A DNA stretch of 64,000 nucleotides from Rhodopseudomonas infernalis (GCF_022271405.1 NZ_JAJNAL010000002.1:248001-312000), one strand, 5' to 3'; positions 53,596 through 63,105 are shown, counted from the stretch's first letter. A program made the numbers and translations. The notes: generated by a model from the sequence alone, not told the origin.

Positions 53596-55200
53596 ATGTC
53601 CCTACACTCCAAGATCGATCCCGGCTCGGCCGATTTCGCGCGCAATGCCGAGAGCATGCGCGCACTGGTGGCGGAGCTGAAGGACAAGCTCGCGGCCGTC
53701 GCCGGCGGCGGTGGCGAGGCGTCCCGCGCCAAGCACACCGCGCGCGGCAAGCTGCTGGCGCGTGACCGGGTCGACCTGCTGCTCGACCCCGGCACCGCGT
53801 TTCTCGAATTGTCGCCGCTGGCCGCCAACGGCCTCTACGGCGGCGACGTTCATTCGGCCTCGATTGTCACGGGCGTCGGCCGGGTCAATGGCCGCGAGTG
53901 CATGATCGTCGCTAACGACGCCACCGTGAAGGGTGGCACCTATTATCCGCTGACGGTGAAGAAGCATCTGCGTGCGCAGGACATTGCGCGGCAGAACAAT
54001 CTGCCGTGCATCTACATGGTCGATTCCGGTGGCGCCTTCCTGCCGCAGCAGGACGAGGTGTTTCCCGACGAACGCCACTTCGGCCGGATCTTCTTCAACC
54101 AGGCCAACATGTCGGCGCAGGGCATCCCGCAGATCGCCGTGGTGATGGGCTCGTGCACCGCCGGCGGCGCCTATGTGCCAGCCATGTCGGACGAGAGCAT
54201 CATCGTGCGCAACCAGGGCACCATCTTCCTCGGCGGCCCGCCGCTGGTGAAGGCTGCGACCGGCGAGGTGGTGAGCGCCGAAGAACTCGGCGGCGCCGAC
54301 GTCCATTCTCGCCAATCGGGCGTGACCGATCACTACGCGCAGAACGACGCCCACGCGATCGGCATCGCGCGAAAAATCGTCGGCACGCTGAAGCCGCCGC
54401 AGCGCGCGGCGCTCAACATGCGCGACCCGCGCGAGCCGCTGTATCCGGCCGAGCAGCTCTACGGCATCGTGCCGGCGGAAAGCCGCAAGCCGTTCGACGT
54501 GCGCGACATCATCGCCCGGATTGTCGACGGTTCCGAATTCGACGAATTCAAGAAGCTGTACGGCACCACGCTGGTGTGCGGCTTCGCCCATATCTGGGGC
54601 TTCCCGGTCGGCATCATCGCCAACAACGGCATCCTGTTCAGCGAAAGCTCGCTGAAAGGTGCTCACTTCATCGAACTGTGCTGCCAGCGCGGCATTCCGC
54701 TGGTGTTTTTGCAAAACATCACCGGCTTCATGGTCGGCAAGAAGTACGAAGCCGGCGGCATCGCCCGCGACGGCGCCAAGCTGGTGACGGCGGTCGCGAC
54801 CGCCAACGCGCCGAAATTCACCGTGGTGATCGGCGGCTCCTATGGCGCCGGCAATTACGGCATGTGCGGCCGCGCGTACTCGCCGCGCTTTTTGTGGATG
54901 TGGCCGAACGCGCGCATCTCGGTGATGGGCGGCGAGCAGGCCGCGATGGTGCTGAGCCAGCTTCGCCGCGACAACATCGAGGCCAAGGGCGGCTCGTGGA
55001 GCACGGAGGAGGAGGAGGAATTCCGCTCGCCGATCCGCGCCCAGTACGAAACCCAGGGCAGCCCGTACTACGCGACGGCGCGGCTGTGGGACGACGGCGT
55101 GATCGACCCCGCCGACACCCGCCTGGTGCTGGGGCTCGGTTTGTCCGCGTCGAGCAATGCGCCGATCGAGCCGACCAAGTTCGGCCTGTTCCGGATGTGA
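53596..55200 (+). CDS. mccB: Methylcrotonyl-CoA carboxylase, carboxyltransferase (beta) subunit
   Basis: 534 residues from ATG 53596; the frame runs 17 codons further upstream without conserved features. It belongs to the acyl-CoA carboxyltransferase family; the start region [20 protein letters not shown], then [39 protein letters not shown] and [12 protein letters not shown]-like segments match 3-methylcrotonyl-CoA carboxylase beta subunits (LiuB/MccB). With the alpha subunit it carboxylates 3-methylcrotonyl-CoA to 3-methylglutaconyl-CoA in leucine degradation. Geranyl-CoA carboxylase is the close alternative, but the HMG-CoA lyase neighbour favours leucine. The alpha subunit gene follows after 13 bp. 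Confidence 0.95.
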   Translation: MSLHSKIDPGSADFARNAESMRALVAELKDKLAAVAGGGGEASRAKHTARGKLLARDRVDLLLDPGTAFLELSPLAANGLYGGDVHSASIVTGVGRVNGRECMIVANDATVKGGTYYPLTVKKHLRAQDIARQNNLPCIYMVDSGGAFLPQQDEVFPDERHFGRIFFNQANMSAQGIPQIAVVMGSCTAGGAYVPAMSDESIIVRNQGTIFLGGPPLVKAATGEVVSAEELGGADVHSRQSGVTDHYAQNDAHAIGIARKIVGTLKPPQRAALNMRDPREPLYPAEQLYGIVPAESRKPFDVRDIIARIVDGSEFDEFKKLYGTTLVCGFAHIWGFPVGIIANNGILFSESSLKGAHFIELCCQRGIPLVFLQNITGFMVGKKYEAGGIARDGAKLVTAVATANAPKFTVVIGGSYGAGNYGMCGRAYSPRFLWMWPNARISVMGGEQAAMVLSQLRRDNIEAKGGSWSTEEEEEFRSPIRAQYETQGSPYYATARLWDDGVIDPADTRLVLGLGLSASSNAPIEPTKFGLFRM

Positions 55201-55213
55201 TGAGCAGGATCTG

Positions 55214-57232
55214 ATGATGACCGAGAAAGCCCTGTATCGTCGCTTTCGCACGCTGCTGATCGCCAACCGCGGCGAGATCGCCTGCCGCGTCATTCGCACC
55301 GCCCGCGCCATGGGCCTGCGCACCGTCGCGGTCTATTCCGAAGCCGATGCCGGCGCGCTGCATGTCAGCGATGCCGACGAGGCCGTGCTGCTCGGCCCGG
55401 CCAAGGCCGCCGACAGTTACTTGAACATCGCGCGCATCATCGAGGCCGCCAAACAGACCGGCGCTGAGGCGGTTCATCCCGGTTACGGCTTCCTGTCCGA
55501 GAGCGCCGAATTCGCGCAGGCCTGCGCCGACGCCGGCATCGTCTTCGTCGGCCCGACGCCGGACATGATCACCGCGATGGGCTCGAAGTCGGGCTCCAAG
55601 GCGCTGATGGAAAAGGCCGGCGTGCCGCTGGTGCCGGGCTATCATGGCGCCGCGCAGGACGACGCGACGCTGGGCGCCGCCGCCGACAAAATCGGCTTTC
55701 CGGTGCTGGTGAAGGCCTCGGCCGGCGGCGGCGGCCGCGGCATGCGCGTGGTGCGCAAGGCAGAGGAATTGTCCGACGCGATCGCCAGCGCCAAGCGCGA
55801 AGCCAAGGCGGCGTTCGGCGACGACACGCTGTTGATCGAGAAATACGTCGACAACCCGCGCCACATCGAGGTGCAGATCGTCGGCGACAGCCACGGCAAT
55901 CTGGTCTCGCTATTCGAGCGCGAATGCACCCTGCAGCGCCGCCACCAGAAGGTGATCGAGGAGGCGCCGTCGCCGACGCTCGACGCCGCCGGGCGCGAGA
56001 AAGTCTGCGAAGCGGCGCGGCGCGCGGCCGGCGCGGTGAACTATGTCGGCGCAGGCACCATCGAGTTCGTCTCCGACGGCAAGGACGTGTTCTTCATCGA
56101 GATGAACACCCGCCTGCAGGTCGAGCATCCGGTCACCGAGCTGATCTCGGGCGTCGATCTCGTCGAATGGCAGCTCCGCGTCGCGTTCGGCGAAGCGCTG
56201 CCGATGACGCAGGGGCAGCTCGTACTCAATGGCCACGCTATCGAAGCGCGAGTCTACGCCGAGATTCCGGCCAAGAATTTCATGCCCTCGGTCGGCAAGA
56301 TCACGACGTGGCGGGCACCGGACGAGGTCGACGGGCTGCGCATCGATGCCGGCTATCGCGGTGGCGACAGCGTATCGCCGTATTACGACGCGATGCTCGC
56401 CAAGGTGATCGCCTGGGCGCCGACGCGGGCCGCCGCCATCGATCGGCTCGACCGCGGTCTGAACGAAACCGACGTCCGCGGCGTCACGACTAACATTCCG
56501 TTCCTGTCGGCGCTGGTGACGCATCCGGATGTCCGCGCCAACGCGATCGACACCGGCTTTATCGAGCGTCATCTGGCGGCCCTGACGGCGACGGCCGAGT
56601 CGCTGAGCGACCTCGAATTAGCGGCCGCCGTTGCGGCCGTCCTGCGCAGCGAAGACGATGCGGCGAAGTCGGAAGCGTCGTCGCCGTGGCGCGCGTCGGG
56701 CTGGATGCCTGTCGGCCGGCGCAAGCGCAGCTTCCTGCTCCGGCGCGGGCAGGGGCTTGAGCACACCGACTACACGGCACAGCTCACCTACGGCGGTGGC
56801 GCGTCGACGCTGACGATCGCTGGTCGCGAGATCGCATTTGCGTGGTCGGCGAGTGGTGACGGCATCGATCTGCAGCTCGACGGCGTGCGCTTGCGTAGTG
56901 CGGCAGTGGTCGACGGGCATGAAGTGTACGTGCGGACGAAGAACGGCCGCTTCGACCTCCATCTCGTCGATCCGTTCGGCGGTGAGAGCGAAGAAGCCGT
57001 CGGCGAAGACAAGATCGTCGCGCCGCTGCCTGGCACGGTCGTGGCGCTGCTTGCCGAGGTCGGCGCCAAGCTCGACAAGGGCGCCGCCATCCTCACGCTC
57101 GAAGTGATGAAGATGGAGCAGACTCTGCGCGCTCCGTTCGCCGGCACGCTCAAGGCGCTGAAATGCAAAGTCGGCGACATCGTTGCGGAAGGCGCCGAGC
57201 TGGCGGAGCTTGAGCCTGACGCAGAAGCATAA
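55214..57232 (+). CDS. mccA: Methylcrotonyl-CoA carboxylase, biotin-carrying (alpha) subunit
   Basis: 672 residues from ATG 55214 (a second ATG follows directly). Biotin carboxylase region: FRTLLIANRGEIACRVIRTA near the start, the ATP-grasp with KASAGGGGRGMRVV and the ECTLQRRHQKVIEEAPSP block. The biotinyl domain at the C-terminus holds the lysine in LEVMKMEQTLRAPFAG. With MccB it forms the biotin-dependent carboxylase. Downstream of mccB by 13 bp and upstream of the HMG-CoA lyase, with a palindromic repeat between. Confidence 0.95.
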   Translation: MMTEKALYRRFRTLLIANRGEIACRVIRTARAMGLRTVAVYSEADAGALHVSDADEAVLLGPAKAADSYLNIARIIEAAKQTGAEAVHPGYGFLSESAEFAQACADAGIVFVGPTPDMITAMGSKSGSKALMEKAGVPLVPGYHGAAQDDATLGAAADKIGFPVLVKASAGGGGRGMRVVRKAEELSDAIASAKREAKAAFGDDTLLIEKYVDNPRHIEVQIVGDSHGNLVSLFERECTLQRRHQKVIEEAPSPTLDAAGREKVCEAARRAAGAVNYVGAGTIEFVSDGKDVFFIEMNTRLQVEHPVTELISGVDLVEWQLRVAFGEALPMTQGQLVLNGHAIEARVYAEIPAKNFMPSVGKITTWRAPDEVDGLRIDAGYRGGDSVSPYYDAMLAKVIAWAPTRAAAIDRLDRGLNETDVRGVTTNIPFLSALVTHPDVRANAIDTGFIERHLAALTATAESLSDLELAAAVAAVLRSEDDAAKSEASSPWRASGWMPVGRRKRSFLLRRGQGLEHTDYTAQLTYGGGASTLTIAGREIAFAWSASGDGIDLQLDGVRLRSAAVVDGHEVYVRTKNGRFDLHLVDPFGGESEEAVGEDKIVAPLPGTVVALLAEVGAKLDKGAAILTLEVMKMEQTLRAPFAGTLKALKCKVGDIVAEGAELAELEPDAEA

Positions 57233-57239
57233 ACAACGC

Positions 57240-57329
57240 CGTCATGGCCGGGCTCGTCCCGGCCATCCACGCCTTCTGGCGTTGATCCGGTGAAAGGCGT
57301 GGATGCCCGGGACAAGGCCGGGCATGACG
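57240..57329. repeat. Palindromic repeat, family D
   Basis: The arms CGTCATGGCCGGGCT and GGCCGGGCATGACG close the element, with CCATCCACGCC / GGCGTGGATGC as inner pairs. It lies inside the mccA-HMG-CoA lyase gap, ending 20 bases before the lyase start, so any hairpin would sit within the operon mRNA and could set the relative levels of the two products. Confidence 0.8.
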
Positions 57330-57349
57330 AAGTACGACTTGGAGGGCGC

Positions 57350-58255
57350 ATGACCGACACCATCCGCATCGTCGAAGTCGGCCCGCGCGACGGGCTGCAG
57401 AACGAGAAGACCCCGGTCAGCGTTGCGGATCGCATCGCCTTCGTCGAGGCGCTGGTCGCGAGCGGACTCACCACCGTCGAAGTCGGCGCATTCGTGTCGC
57501 CGAAGGCGGTGCCGCAGATGCAGGGCTCCGACGAGGTGCTGCGCGCGTCGCTGAAGCTGCCCGGCGAATTCCACGTGCTGGTGCCGAACGAGAAGGGCTA
57601 CGAGGCCGCGCGCGCCGCCGGCGCGCAGGTCGTCGCGGTGTTCGCCTCGGCGTCGGAAGGCTTCTCGCGCGCTAACATCAACTGCACGGTCGCGGAATCG
57701 ATCGAGCGCTTCAAGCCGGTGATCGCCCGCGCCAAAGCCGATGGCGTCAAGGTGCGGGGCTACGTGTCCTGCGTGCTCGGCTGCCCGTTCGACGGCGAGG
57801 TGCCGGTTAAGGCCGTTGTCGACATCACCACCACGTTGCGCGACCTCGGCTGCTACGAAGTCTCGCTCGGTGACACCATCGGGGTCGGCACGCCGAAGAA
57901 AGTCCGCGAGCTGCTGCGCGCCTGCGCCGACGCGGTGCCGATGGCGTCGCTGGCGATGCATTTCCACGACACCTACGGCCAGGCCCTCGCCAATCTCTAC
58001 GCCGGCCTGGAAGAGGGCGCCCGCGTCATCGACAGCGCCGCCGGCGGCCTCGGCGGCTGCCCCTACGCGCCGGGCGCAACGGGCAACGTCGCGACCGAGG
58101 ACGTGGTGTACATGCTGGAAGGCATGGGCGTTTCGACGGGCGTCGACATGAATATACTAATCGCCGCGACTAACAGTATCGCATCGCTACTCGGCCGCCC
58201 GCCGGTGAGCCGCGTCGTCAATGCGCTGAATGCGAAGAAGAAGCGAACCGTTTAA
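57350..58255 (+). CDS. Hydroxymethylglutaryl-CoA lyase
   Basis: 301 residues from ATG 57350 with GGAGGGC upstream. It cleaves 3-hydroxy-3-methylglutaryl-CoA to acetyl-CoA and acetoacetate, the last step of leucine degradation. The TIM-barrel start IRIVEVGPRDGLQNEKTPVS with metal aspartate, and the active-site signature AAGGLGGCPYAPGATGNVA with the catalytic cysteine, are intact. Operon with mccBA. Confidence 0.95.
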   Translation: MTDTIRIVEVGPRDGLQNEKTPVSVADRIAFVEALVASGLTTVEVGAFVSPKAVPQMQGSDEVLRASLKLPGEFHVLVPNEKGYEAARAAGAQVVAVFASASEGFSRANINCTVAESIERFKPVIARAKADGVKVRGYVSCVLGCPFDGEVPVKAVVDITTTLRDLGCYEVSLGDTIGVGTPKKVRELLRACADAVPMASLAMHFHDTYGQALANLYAGLEEGARVIDSAAGGLGGCPYAPGATGNVATEDVVYMLEGMGVSTGVDMNILIAATNSIASLLGRPPVSRVVNALNAKKKRTV

Positions 58256-58257
58256 GC

Positions 58258-58349
58258 CCTAGGATGGGTTAGCGCCGAAGGCGCGTAACCCATCATTGCG
58301 ACGAGACGTAAATTGGTGGGTTACGCGCTTCGCGCTAACCCACCCTACG
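58258..58349. repeat. Palindromic repeat, family E copy 1
   Basis: It contains GGGTTAGCGCC at the left and, at 58313-58349, a 37-base block identical to 60141-60177. The left block GGATGGGTTAGCG...GCGCGTAACCCATC is a related inverted copy. It lies between the HMG-CoA lyase and the isochorismatase-like gene. Confidence 0.9.
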
Positions 58350-58373
58350 AATATCGCGCGCCAGCGAGAGTGA

Positions 58374-59024
58374 TTAACCCGCTTTCGGCACCGGCGTGTT
58401 CAGCAACTGCTGCTCCCACAGGAAGGCGATGCCGCTGCCGCCGGAGTGCTGGACGATCACGTCGGTGATCTTGGCAGCCTGTTCGAGCCGGGCCCAGTCG
58501 CGTTGCCATTCGGCGGCGATCGCCAGCCAGGTCATCATGTTGACGCCGGCTTCGAGCATGCGCTGAATCGCCACCTGATGGGCTTCGACCGAGGTGCCGC
58601 CGGATGCGTCGGTGATCACCGTGACGTCCCAGCCTTCGCCGACCGCCTGGATCGCCGGCATCGCGACGCAGACTTCGGTCCACAGCCCGGCGATCACCAG
58701 CTGCTTGCGGCCGGTCGCCTTGACGGCATCGACCGCCTTCTTGTCTTCCCATGTGTTGATGAACGTTCGGTCGATCACCTCCTGGCCGGGAAACACGTCG
58801 GTGATCTGCGGAAACAGCAGCCCGCCGCGCTCGGCGATCACCGATGTCAAAATCGTCGGCACGCCAAAAGCCTTGGCGGCCTTTGCCAAACCAGCGGTGT
58901 TGTTGATCACCATCTGCGGTTCGTGGCTGTTCACGTTGGCGAGTTGATACGGTTGGTGGTCGATCAGGACCAGCACCGAGTCTTCGGGACGGAGAAGCGA
59001 ATCGAGGCCGTTGCGACGGGTCAT
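58374..59024 (-). CDS. Isochorismatase-like cysteine hydrolase
   Basis: 216 residues from ATG 59024; the frame extends 13 codons further. The catalytic triad pattern shows aspartate in VLVLIDHQPYQLANVNS, lysine in the ATGRKQLVIAGL region, and the cysteine in WTEVCVAMPAIQAVG. Such enzymes hydrolyse amides or ester bonds of small molecules; the YcaC-like subgroup is the closest that I recall. It is divergent from the LysR gene at 59174, the standard pairing for LysR targets. Repeat family E flanks the pair on both sides. Confidence 0.88.
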   Translation of the reverse strand: MTRRNGLDSLLRPEDSVLVLIDHQPYQLANVNSHEPQMVINNTAGLAKAAKAFGVPTILTSVIAERGGLLFPQITDVFPGQEVIDRTFINTWEDKKAVDAVKATGRKQLVIAGLWTEVCVAMPAIQAVGEGWDVTVITDASGGTSVEAHQVAIQRMLEAGVNMMTWLAIAAEWQRDWARLEQAAKITDVIVQHSGGSGIAFLWEQQLLNTPVPKAG

Positions 59025-59173
59025 CAAGCATCCTTTGCTGTCGGTAAGAGCAGTCGGTTTCATCGGGAACAGGTCGTGCCTGCGGCCCCGTGTCCGCGGA
59101 AATTGTCAGCAGGATGTGCGATAGGGTAGCGCTCGTGGGCGCGCAGCTGTGTCGCCGGACGGGGAACGCCGCA

Positions 59174-60067
59174 TTGGACATTGAAGACCTCGCCACATTC
59201 GTCGAAGTCGCCGATTCCGGCGGCTTGTCGGCCGCCGCACGCCGGCTCGGCGTCGCCAAGTCGGTGGTCAGCCGGCGCTTGCTGCGGCTGGAAGCCGAAC
59301 TCGGCGTTCAACTGCTGGCGCGGACCACGCGCGGCGCGGCGCTCACCGAGGCGGGGACGACGCTGCGCGACCACGCCGCGCGGGTCGGTGCCGAGATCGA
59401 TGCGGCCCGTGAAGCCATTCTGCCGAGCGGCGAGTTGCGCGGCCGCCTGCGCATTTCGGTGCCGCTGTCGTTCGGCCCGACCCATTTCGCGCCGGCGCTC
59501 GCGGAGATGGCGCGGCGCTATCCGCAGCTTCACATCCACAGCTTCTACACCGATCGCTTCGTCGATCTGATCGCCGAGGGCTACGATTGCGCCATCCGGG
59601 TCGGCTATCTGCCGGACTCCAATTTGATCGCGCGACGCGTCGGCGCGGTGTACGGCAAGCTGGTCGCGAGCCCGGATTACATCAAGGCCCACGGGGCTCC
59701 GGAAGCGCTGGACGAGCTCGCGGCCCATGAGGCTCTGATGCAGGGCACCGAACCCTGGCAGTTCATGGACGGCGAAAAAGTCGTCACGGTTCGGCCGCAG
59801 GGGCGCTTCAAGGCCGACAACGGTGCCGTGCTCGCGGTTGCCGCGGCCGCCGGCCTCGGCGTCGCCTGGCTGCCGGATTGCGTCACCAACGATTATCTCG
59901 AGTCCGGCGAGCTCGTGGCGGTGATGACCAGCCATCCGCCGCCCTCCGCCGGCGCCTATGTGGTCCGCCCACCGGGGCAGCATCCCGAGCGCAAGGTGCG
60001 GGCGCTGATCGACTTGCTGATCGATTACTTCGCCGAGGATCCGCGGCTGGCGGAAGCGGAGAATTGA
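59174..60067 (+). CDS. LysR family transcriptional regulator
   Basis: 297 residues from TTG 59174, chosen because the LysR HTH normally begins within a few residues of the start and GGGGAA lies upstream; in-frame ATG 59114 and GTG 59090 are longer options. The HTH is at about residues 5-64: LDIEDLATFVEVADSGGLSA, ARRLGVAKSVVSRRLLRLEA. The C-terminal substrate domain has RLRISVPLSFGPTHFAPALA and LTEAGTTLRD marking the linker. Divergent from the isochorismatase-like gene; likely regulates it. Confidence 0.93.
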   Translation: MDIEDLATFVEVADSGGLSAAARRLGVAKSVVSRRLLRLEAELGVQLLARTTRGAALTEAGTTLRDHAARVGAEIDAAREAILPSGELRGRLRISVPLSFGPTHFAPALAEMARRYPQLHIHSFYTDRFVDLIAEGYDCAIRVGYLPDSNLIARRVGAVYGKLVASPDYIKAHGAPEALDELAAHEALMQGTEPWQFMDGEKVVTVRPQGRFKADNGAVLAVAAAAGLGVAWLPDCVTNDYLESGELVAVMTSHPPPSAGAYVVRPPGQHPERKVRALIDLLIDYFAEDPRLAEAEN

Positions 60068-60082
60068 TCCAGTAGGGAAACC

Positions 60083-60177
60083 CGTAGAGTGGGTTAGAGC
60101 CGCAGGCGCGTAACCCACCGTCTTCGCGTTTCGACATGAGTTGGTGGGTTACGCGCTTCGCGCTAACCCACCCTACG
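60083..60177. repeat. Palindromic repeat, family E copy 2
   Basis: The second copy of family E. Bases 60141-60177 are identical to 58313-58349. The left inverted part (GTGGGTTAGAGCC ... GCGCGTAACCCACC) is slightly different from copy 1. It lies between the LysR gene and the end of the TRAP large-permease gene and stops five bases before that gene ends. Confidence 0.9.
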
Positions 60178-60182
60178 TCTCG

Positions 60183-61541
60183 TCACCGCACGCTTTCCGG
60201 CCCCATCACGAGGTCGGGCAGCCAGGTCGAAATCCCCGGGAAGAAGCACAGCAACAGCACCGCCAGCATCATCAGTAGCACGAAGGGCAGGGTGCCCCAG
60301 ATCACGTCGCTGAGCGGGATGTCGGGGGCGACGTTGCGGATCACGAAGATGTTGAGGCCGACCGGCGGGTGGATCAGGCCCATCTCCATCACGATGGTCA
60401 TCACCACGCCGAACCAGATGATGTCGAATTCGGCGGCGCGCAGCGGCGGCAGGATGATCGGCGCGGTCATCAGGATGATCGATACCGGCGGCAGGAAGAA
60501 GCCGAGCATCACCACCAGCAGCAGGATCGCGGCGAGCAGTTCCCAGCGCGGCAGGTTCATCGCCACGATCGCCTCGGCGGCCGACTGCGAGATGTGCAGA
60601 TAGCTCATCACGTAAGAATATAGCAGCGACATGCCGATGATCATCATCAGCATGGTCGACTCGCGCACCGTCGACGTCATGATCGGCGCGAGATCGCTCG
60701 GTCGCCACACGCCGTAGATCATCGCGATCAGCAGCAGCGCCAGCAGGCCGCCGAGCCCGGCGGTTTCGGATGGAGTGGCGTAGCCGCCATACAGCGCGAT
60801 CATCACGCCGGTGAGCAGGATGATGAACGGCAACACCCGTGGCAGCGCGCCGAAGCGCTGCGCCATGGTGAACTTCTCGTCGGTCAGGATCGCGGACGTC
60901 TGGCCGGTTGCTTCATATGCCGCCTTTGCGGTGGCGTATTCCTTGCGGAAGCGGAACACCGCGTAGATGCCGAACAGCGTCACCAGCAGCAGGCCGGGGC
61001 CGATGCCGGCCAGGAACAGCCGGCCGAGCGACTTCTCGGCCGCGACCGCGAACAGGATCATGGTGATCGAGGGCGGCAGCAGGATGCCGAGCGTGCCGCC
61101 GGCGGCGATGATGCCGGCCGCGAAGCCGCCGGAATAGCCGCGCTTGCGCATCTCCGGGATGCCGGCCGAACCGATCGCCGAACACGTGGCGGGCGAGGAG
61201 CCGGCCATCGCGGCGAACAGCGCGCAGGCGAACACGTTGGCGACGCCGAGCCCGCCGGGCACGCGATGCAGCCAGGCGTGCAACGCGGAGTACAGATCCT
61301 GTCCGGCGCGGGACTTGCCGATCGCCGCACCCTTGAGGATGAACAGCGGGATCGACAACAGCGTGATCGACGCCATCTCCTCATAGACGTTCTGCGTCAC
61401 CGTATCGAGTGACGCCGACGGCATGTAGATCGCCATGAAAACGAGCGCCACGGCGCCGAGCGCGAATGCGATCGGCATGCCGGAGAACATCGCCACCAGC
61501 GTCGCGATGCCGTAGCTGATACCAATGCCGAGAACTGTCAC
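60183..61541 (-). CDS. dctM: TRAP transporter large permease (DctM)
   Basis: 452 residues with a GTG start at 61541. The long frame extends to 62291 but that part overlaps dctQ in another frame, so it is excluded. Twelve or so hydrophobic helices, with the DctM hallmarks GGTLGILLPPSITMILFAVA, SGSSPATCSAIGSAGIPEMR-like segment, LMMIIGMSLL and LFFLPPVSIILMTAPIILPP (here GFFLPPVSIILMTAPII). It forms the transport channel of the tripartite TRAP system. Its start overlaps the dctQ stop as GTGA. Confidence 0.94.
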   Translation of the reverse strand: MTVLGIGISYGIATLVAMFSGMPIAFALGAVALVFMAIYMPSASLDTVTQNVYEEMASITLLSIPLFILKGAAIGKSRAGQDLYSALHAWLHRVPGGLGVANVFACALFAAMAGSSPATCSAIGSAGIPEMRKRGYSGGFAAGIIAAGGTLGILLPPSITMILFAVAAEKSLGRLFLAGIGPGLLLVTLFGIYAVFRFRKEYATAKAAYEATGQTSAILTDEKFTMAQRFGALPRVLPFIILLTGVMIALYGGYATPSETAGLGGLLALLLIAMIYGVWRPSDLAPIMTSTVRESTMLMMIIGMSLLYSYVMSYLHISQSAAEAIVAMNLPRWELLAAILLLVVMLGFFLPPVSIILMTAPIILPPLRAAEFDIIWFGVVMTIVMEMGLIHPPVGLNIFVIRNVAPDIPLSDVIWGTLPFVLLMMLAVLLLCFFPGISTWLPDLVMGPESVR

Positions 61542-62089
61542 GGGCGATTCCAACGTTGGAGCGCTTGGGCGATCTGCAACGCAATCTGCACACACAGCAG
61601 CGTCATGCCGGCGGCCATCAAACCGTAAGGGATGGCGAGCGGCGGCGACCAGATCGAATTCGAGACCTGACCGTCTACCCAAGCTTCGTGGGTCAGCGTC
61701 CAGGATTTCCACGCGAAGAACGTGCAGAAGGCGAGGCTGGCGACGTCGACCAGCAGCAGCCGGATGCGATTGACCAACGGCGGCAGCAGTCCGGTGAAGG
61801 CCTCGATGCCGATATGGCCGCGCTGGCTCTGCACGAAGGCGGCGGTGAGGAAGGTGGCGCCGACCAGCAGGAACACCGCGGCTTCGTCCTGCCAGTAAGT
61901 GGCGCTTTGGAACAGGCTGCGCACCGCGACGCTGTAGCTGAGGATCCCGCAAGCGGCGATCAGCGCCAGCGCGGCCGCGAGCAGGATCGCGCGGTTGACC
62001 AGCGCCAGCGCATGGCCGAGCACGCCGCCGCTCTCGCGATGGGCGGCGCTGGTCGGGTCGGCCTGACCCGCGGCAGGACCATGCATCAT
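61538..62089 (-). CDS. dctQ: TRAP transporter small permease (DctQ)
   Basis: 183 residues from ATG 62089, which overlaps the dctP stop (ATGATG with TGA). Four helices: ALALVNRAILLAAALALIAA, EAAVFLLVGATFLTAAFV, RIRLLLVDVASLAFCTFFAW and LMAAGMTLLCVQIALQIAQA, the DctQ layout. The family motif R-G-H-I-G-I-E-A (QRGHIGIEAF) is intact. The order dctM-dctQ-dctP on this strand, with both junctions overlapping, indicates one operon transcribed leftward. Confidence 0.93.
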   Translation of the reverse strand: MMHGPAAGQADPTSAAHRESGGVLGHALALVNRAILLAAALALIAACGILSYSVAVRSLFQSATYWQDEAAVFLLVGATFLTAAFVQSQRGHIGIEAFTGLLPPLVNRIRLLLVDVASLAFCTFFAWKSWTLTHEAWVDGQVSNSIWSPPLAIPYGLMAAGMTLLCVQIALQIAQALQRWNRP

Positions 62090-63105
62090 GCGGCGTCGTT
62101 GGCGAGCTTGAGCAGGTTGGCGCAGTTGGCGCTCTTCTTGGCGTAGTCCGGCCACGCGGTCTCGCGGGCGATCGCGCGCCATTTCTCGACGGTGGCGATG
62201 TCGAGCTTCTGCACCTTGGCACCGGCCTTCTCATAGACCTTGCCGACCTCGATGTCGTCGTCCTGCGCGCCCTTGCGGCCGAACGCTTCAAGCTCTGCGC
62301 CGACGCTGAGGATGATGTCCTGGTGGTTCTTCGGCAGCTTGTCGAAGATCGCCTTCGACATCATCAGCGGCTCCAGCATGAACCAGTAGGACGCATCGGC
62401 GCCGGAGGTGAGATGCTTGGATACTTCTTCGAGCCGGAACGAGATCAGGCTGGTGGAGGAGGTGATGCCGGCGTCGCAGGCCCCCGTCTGCATCGCCGCG
62501 TAGATTTCGTTCGACGGCACCGACAGCACCGCGGCGCCGGCCTGTTGCAGCACCATGTCCATCTCGCGCGAGCCGCCGCGCACCTTGAGGCCCTTGGCGT
62601 CTTCGGGCGCCAGCAGCGGCTTGGTGCGGCTGGCGACGCCGCCGGCCTGCCAGACCCAGGTGATCAGCATGATGCCCTTGTCGGCAAGAAAGTCGGTCAG
62701 CGCCTTGCCGATCGGCTTGGTCTTCCAGGCGAGGCCCTGATCATAGGTCTCGACCAGGCCCGGCATCAGGCCGATATTGGTCTCCGGCACTTCGCCGCCC
62801 GCATACGGCATCGGATACAGCGACAAATCGAGCGCGCCCTTGCGCATCGCCGAGAACTGCGCGTTGGTTTTGATCAGCGACGAGCCGGGATAAACCTCGC
62901 CGACCAGCTCACCGCCCGAGCGCTTGCTGATCTCGGCCGCGAACATCCGGCACAGCCGGTCGCGGAAGTCGCCTTTGTCGATGGTGCCGCCGGGGAACTG
63001 ATGCGAGATCTTCAGCGTCGTGGCGGCGTGCGCGGTGCCTGTGCCCAGTCGCAGGATCGCGGGGGCGGCGAGCGCGGAAGCCAGAACATGGCGACGTGAG
63101 ATCAT
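62086..63105 (-). CDS. dctP: TRAP transporter periplasmic substrate-binding protein (DctP)
   Basis: 339 residues. The signal SRRHVLASALAAPAILRLGT carries an RR pair and ends near A-H-A. The mature start TLKISHQFPGGTIDKGDF and the family pattern RTKPLLAPEDAKGLKVRGG with NEIYAAMQTGACDAGIT are clear. DctP captures the substrate, usually a C4-dicarboxylate or another organic acid, for DctQM. The arginine of R-G-G-S (near residue 170) is the usual carboxylate contact. No regulator gene is linked, so the ligand is unknown. Confidence 0.94.
   Translation of the reverse strand: MISRRHVLASALAAPAILRLGTGTAHAATTLKISHQFPGGTIDKGDFRDRLCRMFAAEISKRSGGELVGEVYPGSSLIKTNAQFSAMRKGALDLSLYPMPYAGGEVPETNIGLMPGLVETYDQGLAWKTKPIGKALTDFLADKGIMLITWVWQAGGVASRTKPLLAPEDAKGLKVRGGSREMDMVLQQAGAAVLSVPSNEIYAAMQTGACDAGITSSTSLISFRLEEVSKHLTSGADASYWFMLEPLMMSKAIFDKLPKNHQDIILSVGAELEAFGRKGAQDDDIEVGKVYEKAGAKVQKLDIATVEKWRAIARETAWPDYAKKSANCANLLKLANDAA

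Noticed and set aside
61542-62291. N-terminal extension of the dctM open frame
   Set aside because: The extension overlaps dctQ and part of dctP in another frame, is arginine/proline-rich and has no helices. The dctM start at 61541 overlaps the dctQ stop as expected for TRAP operons.
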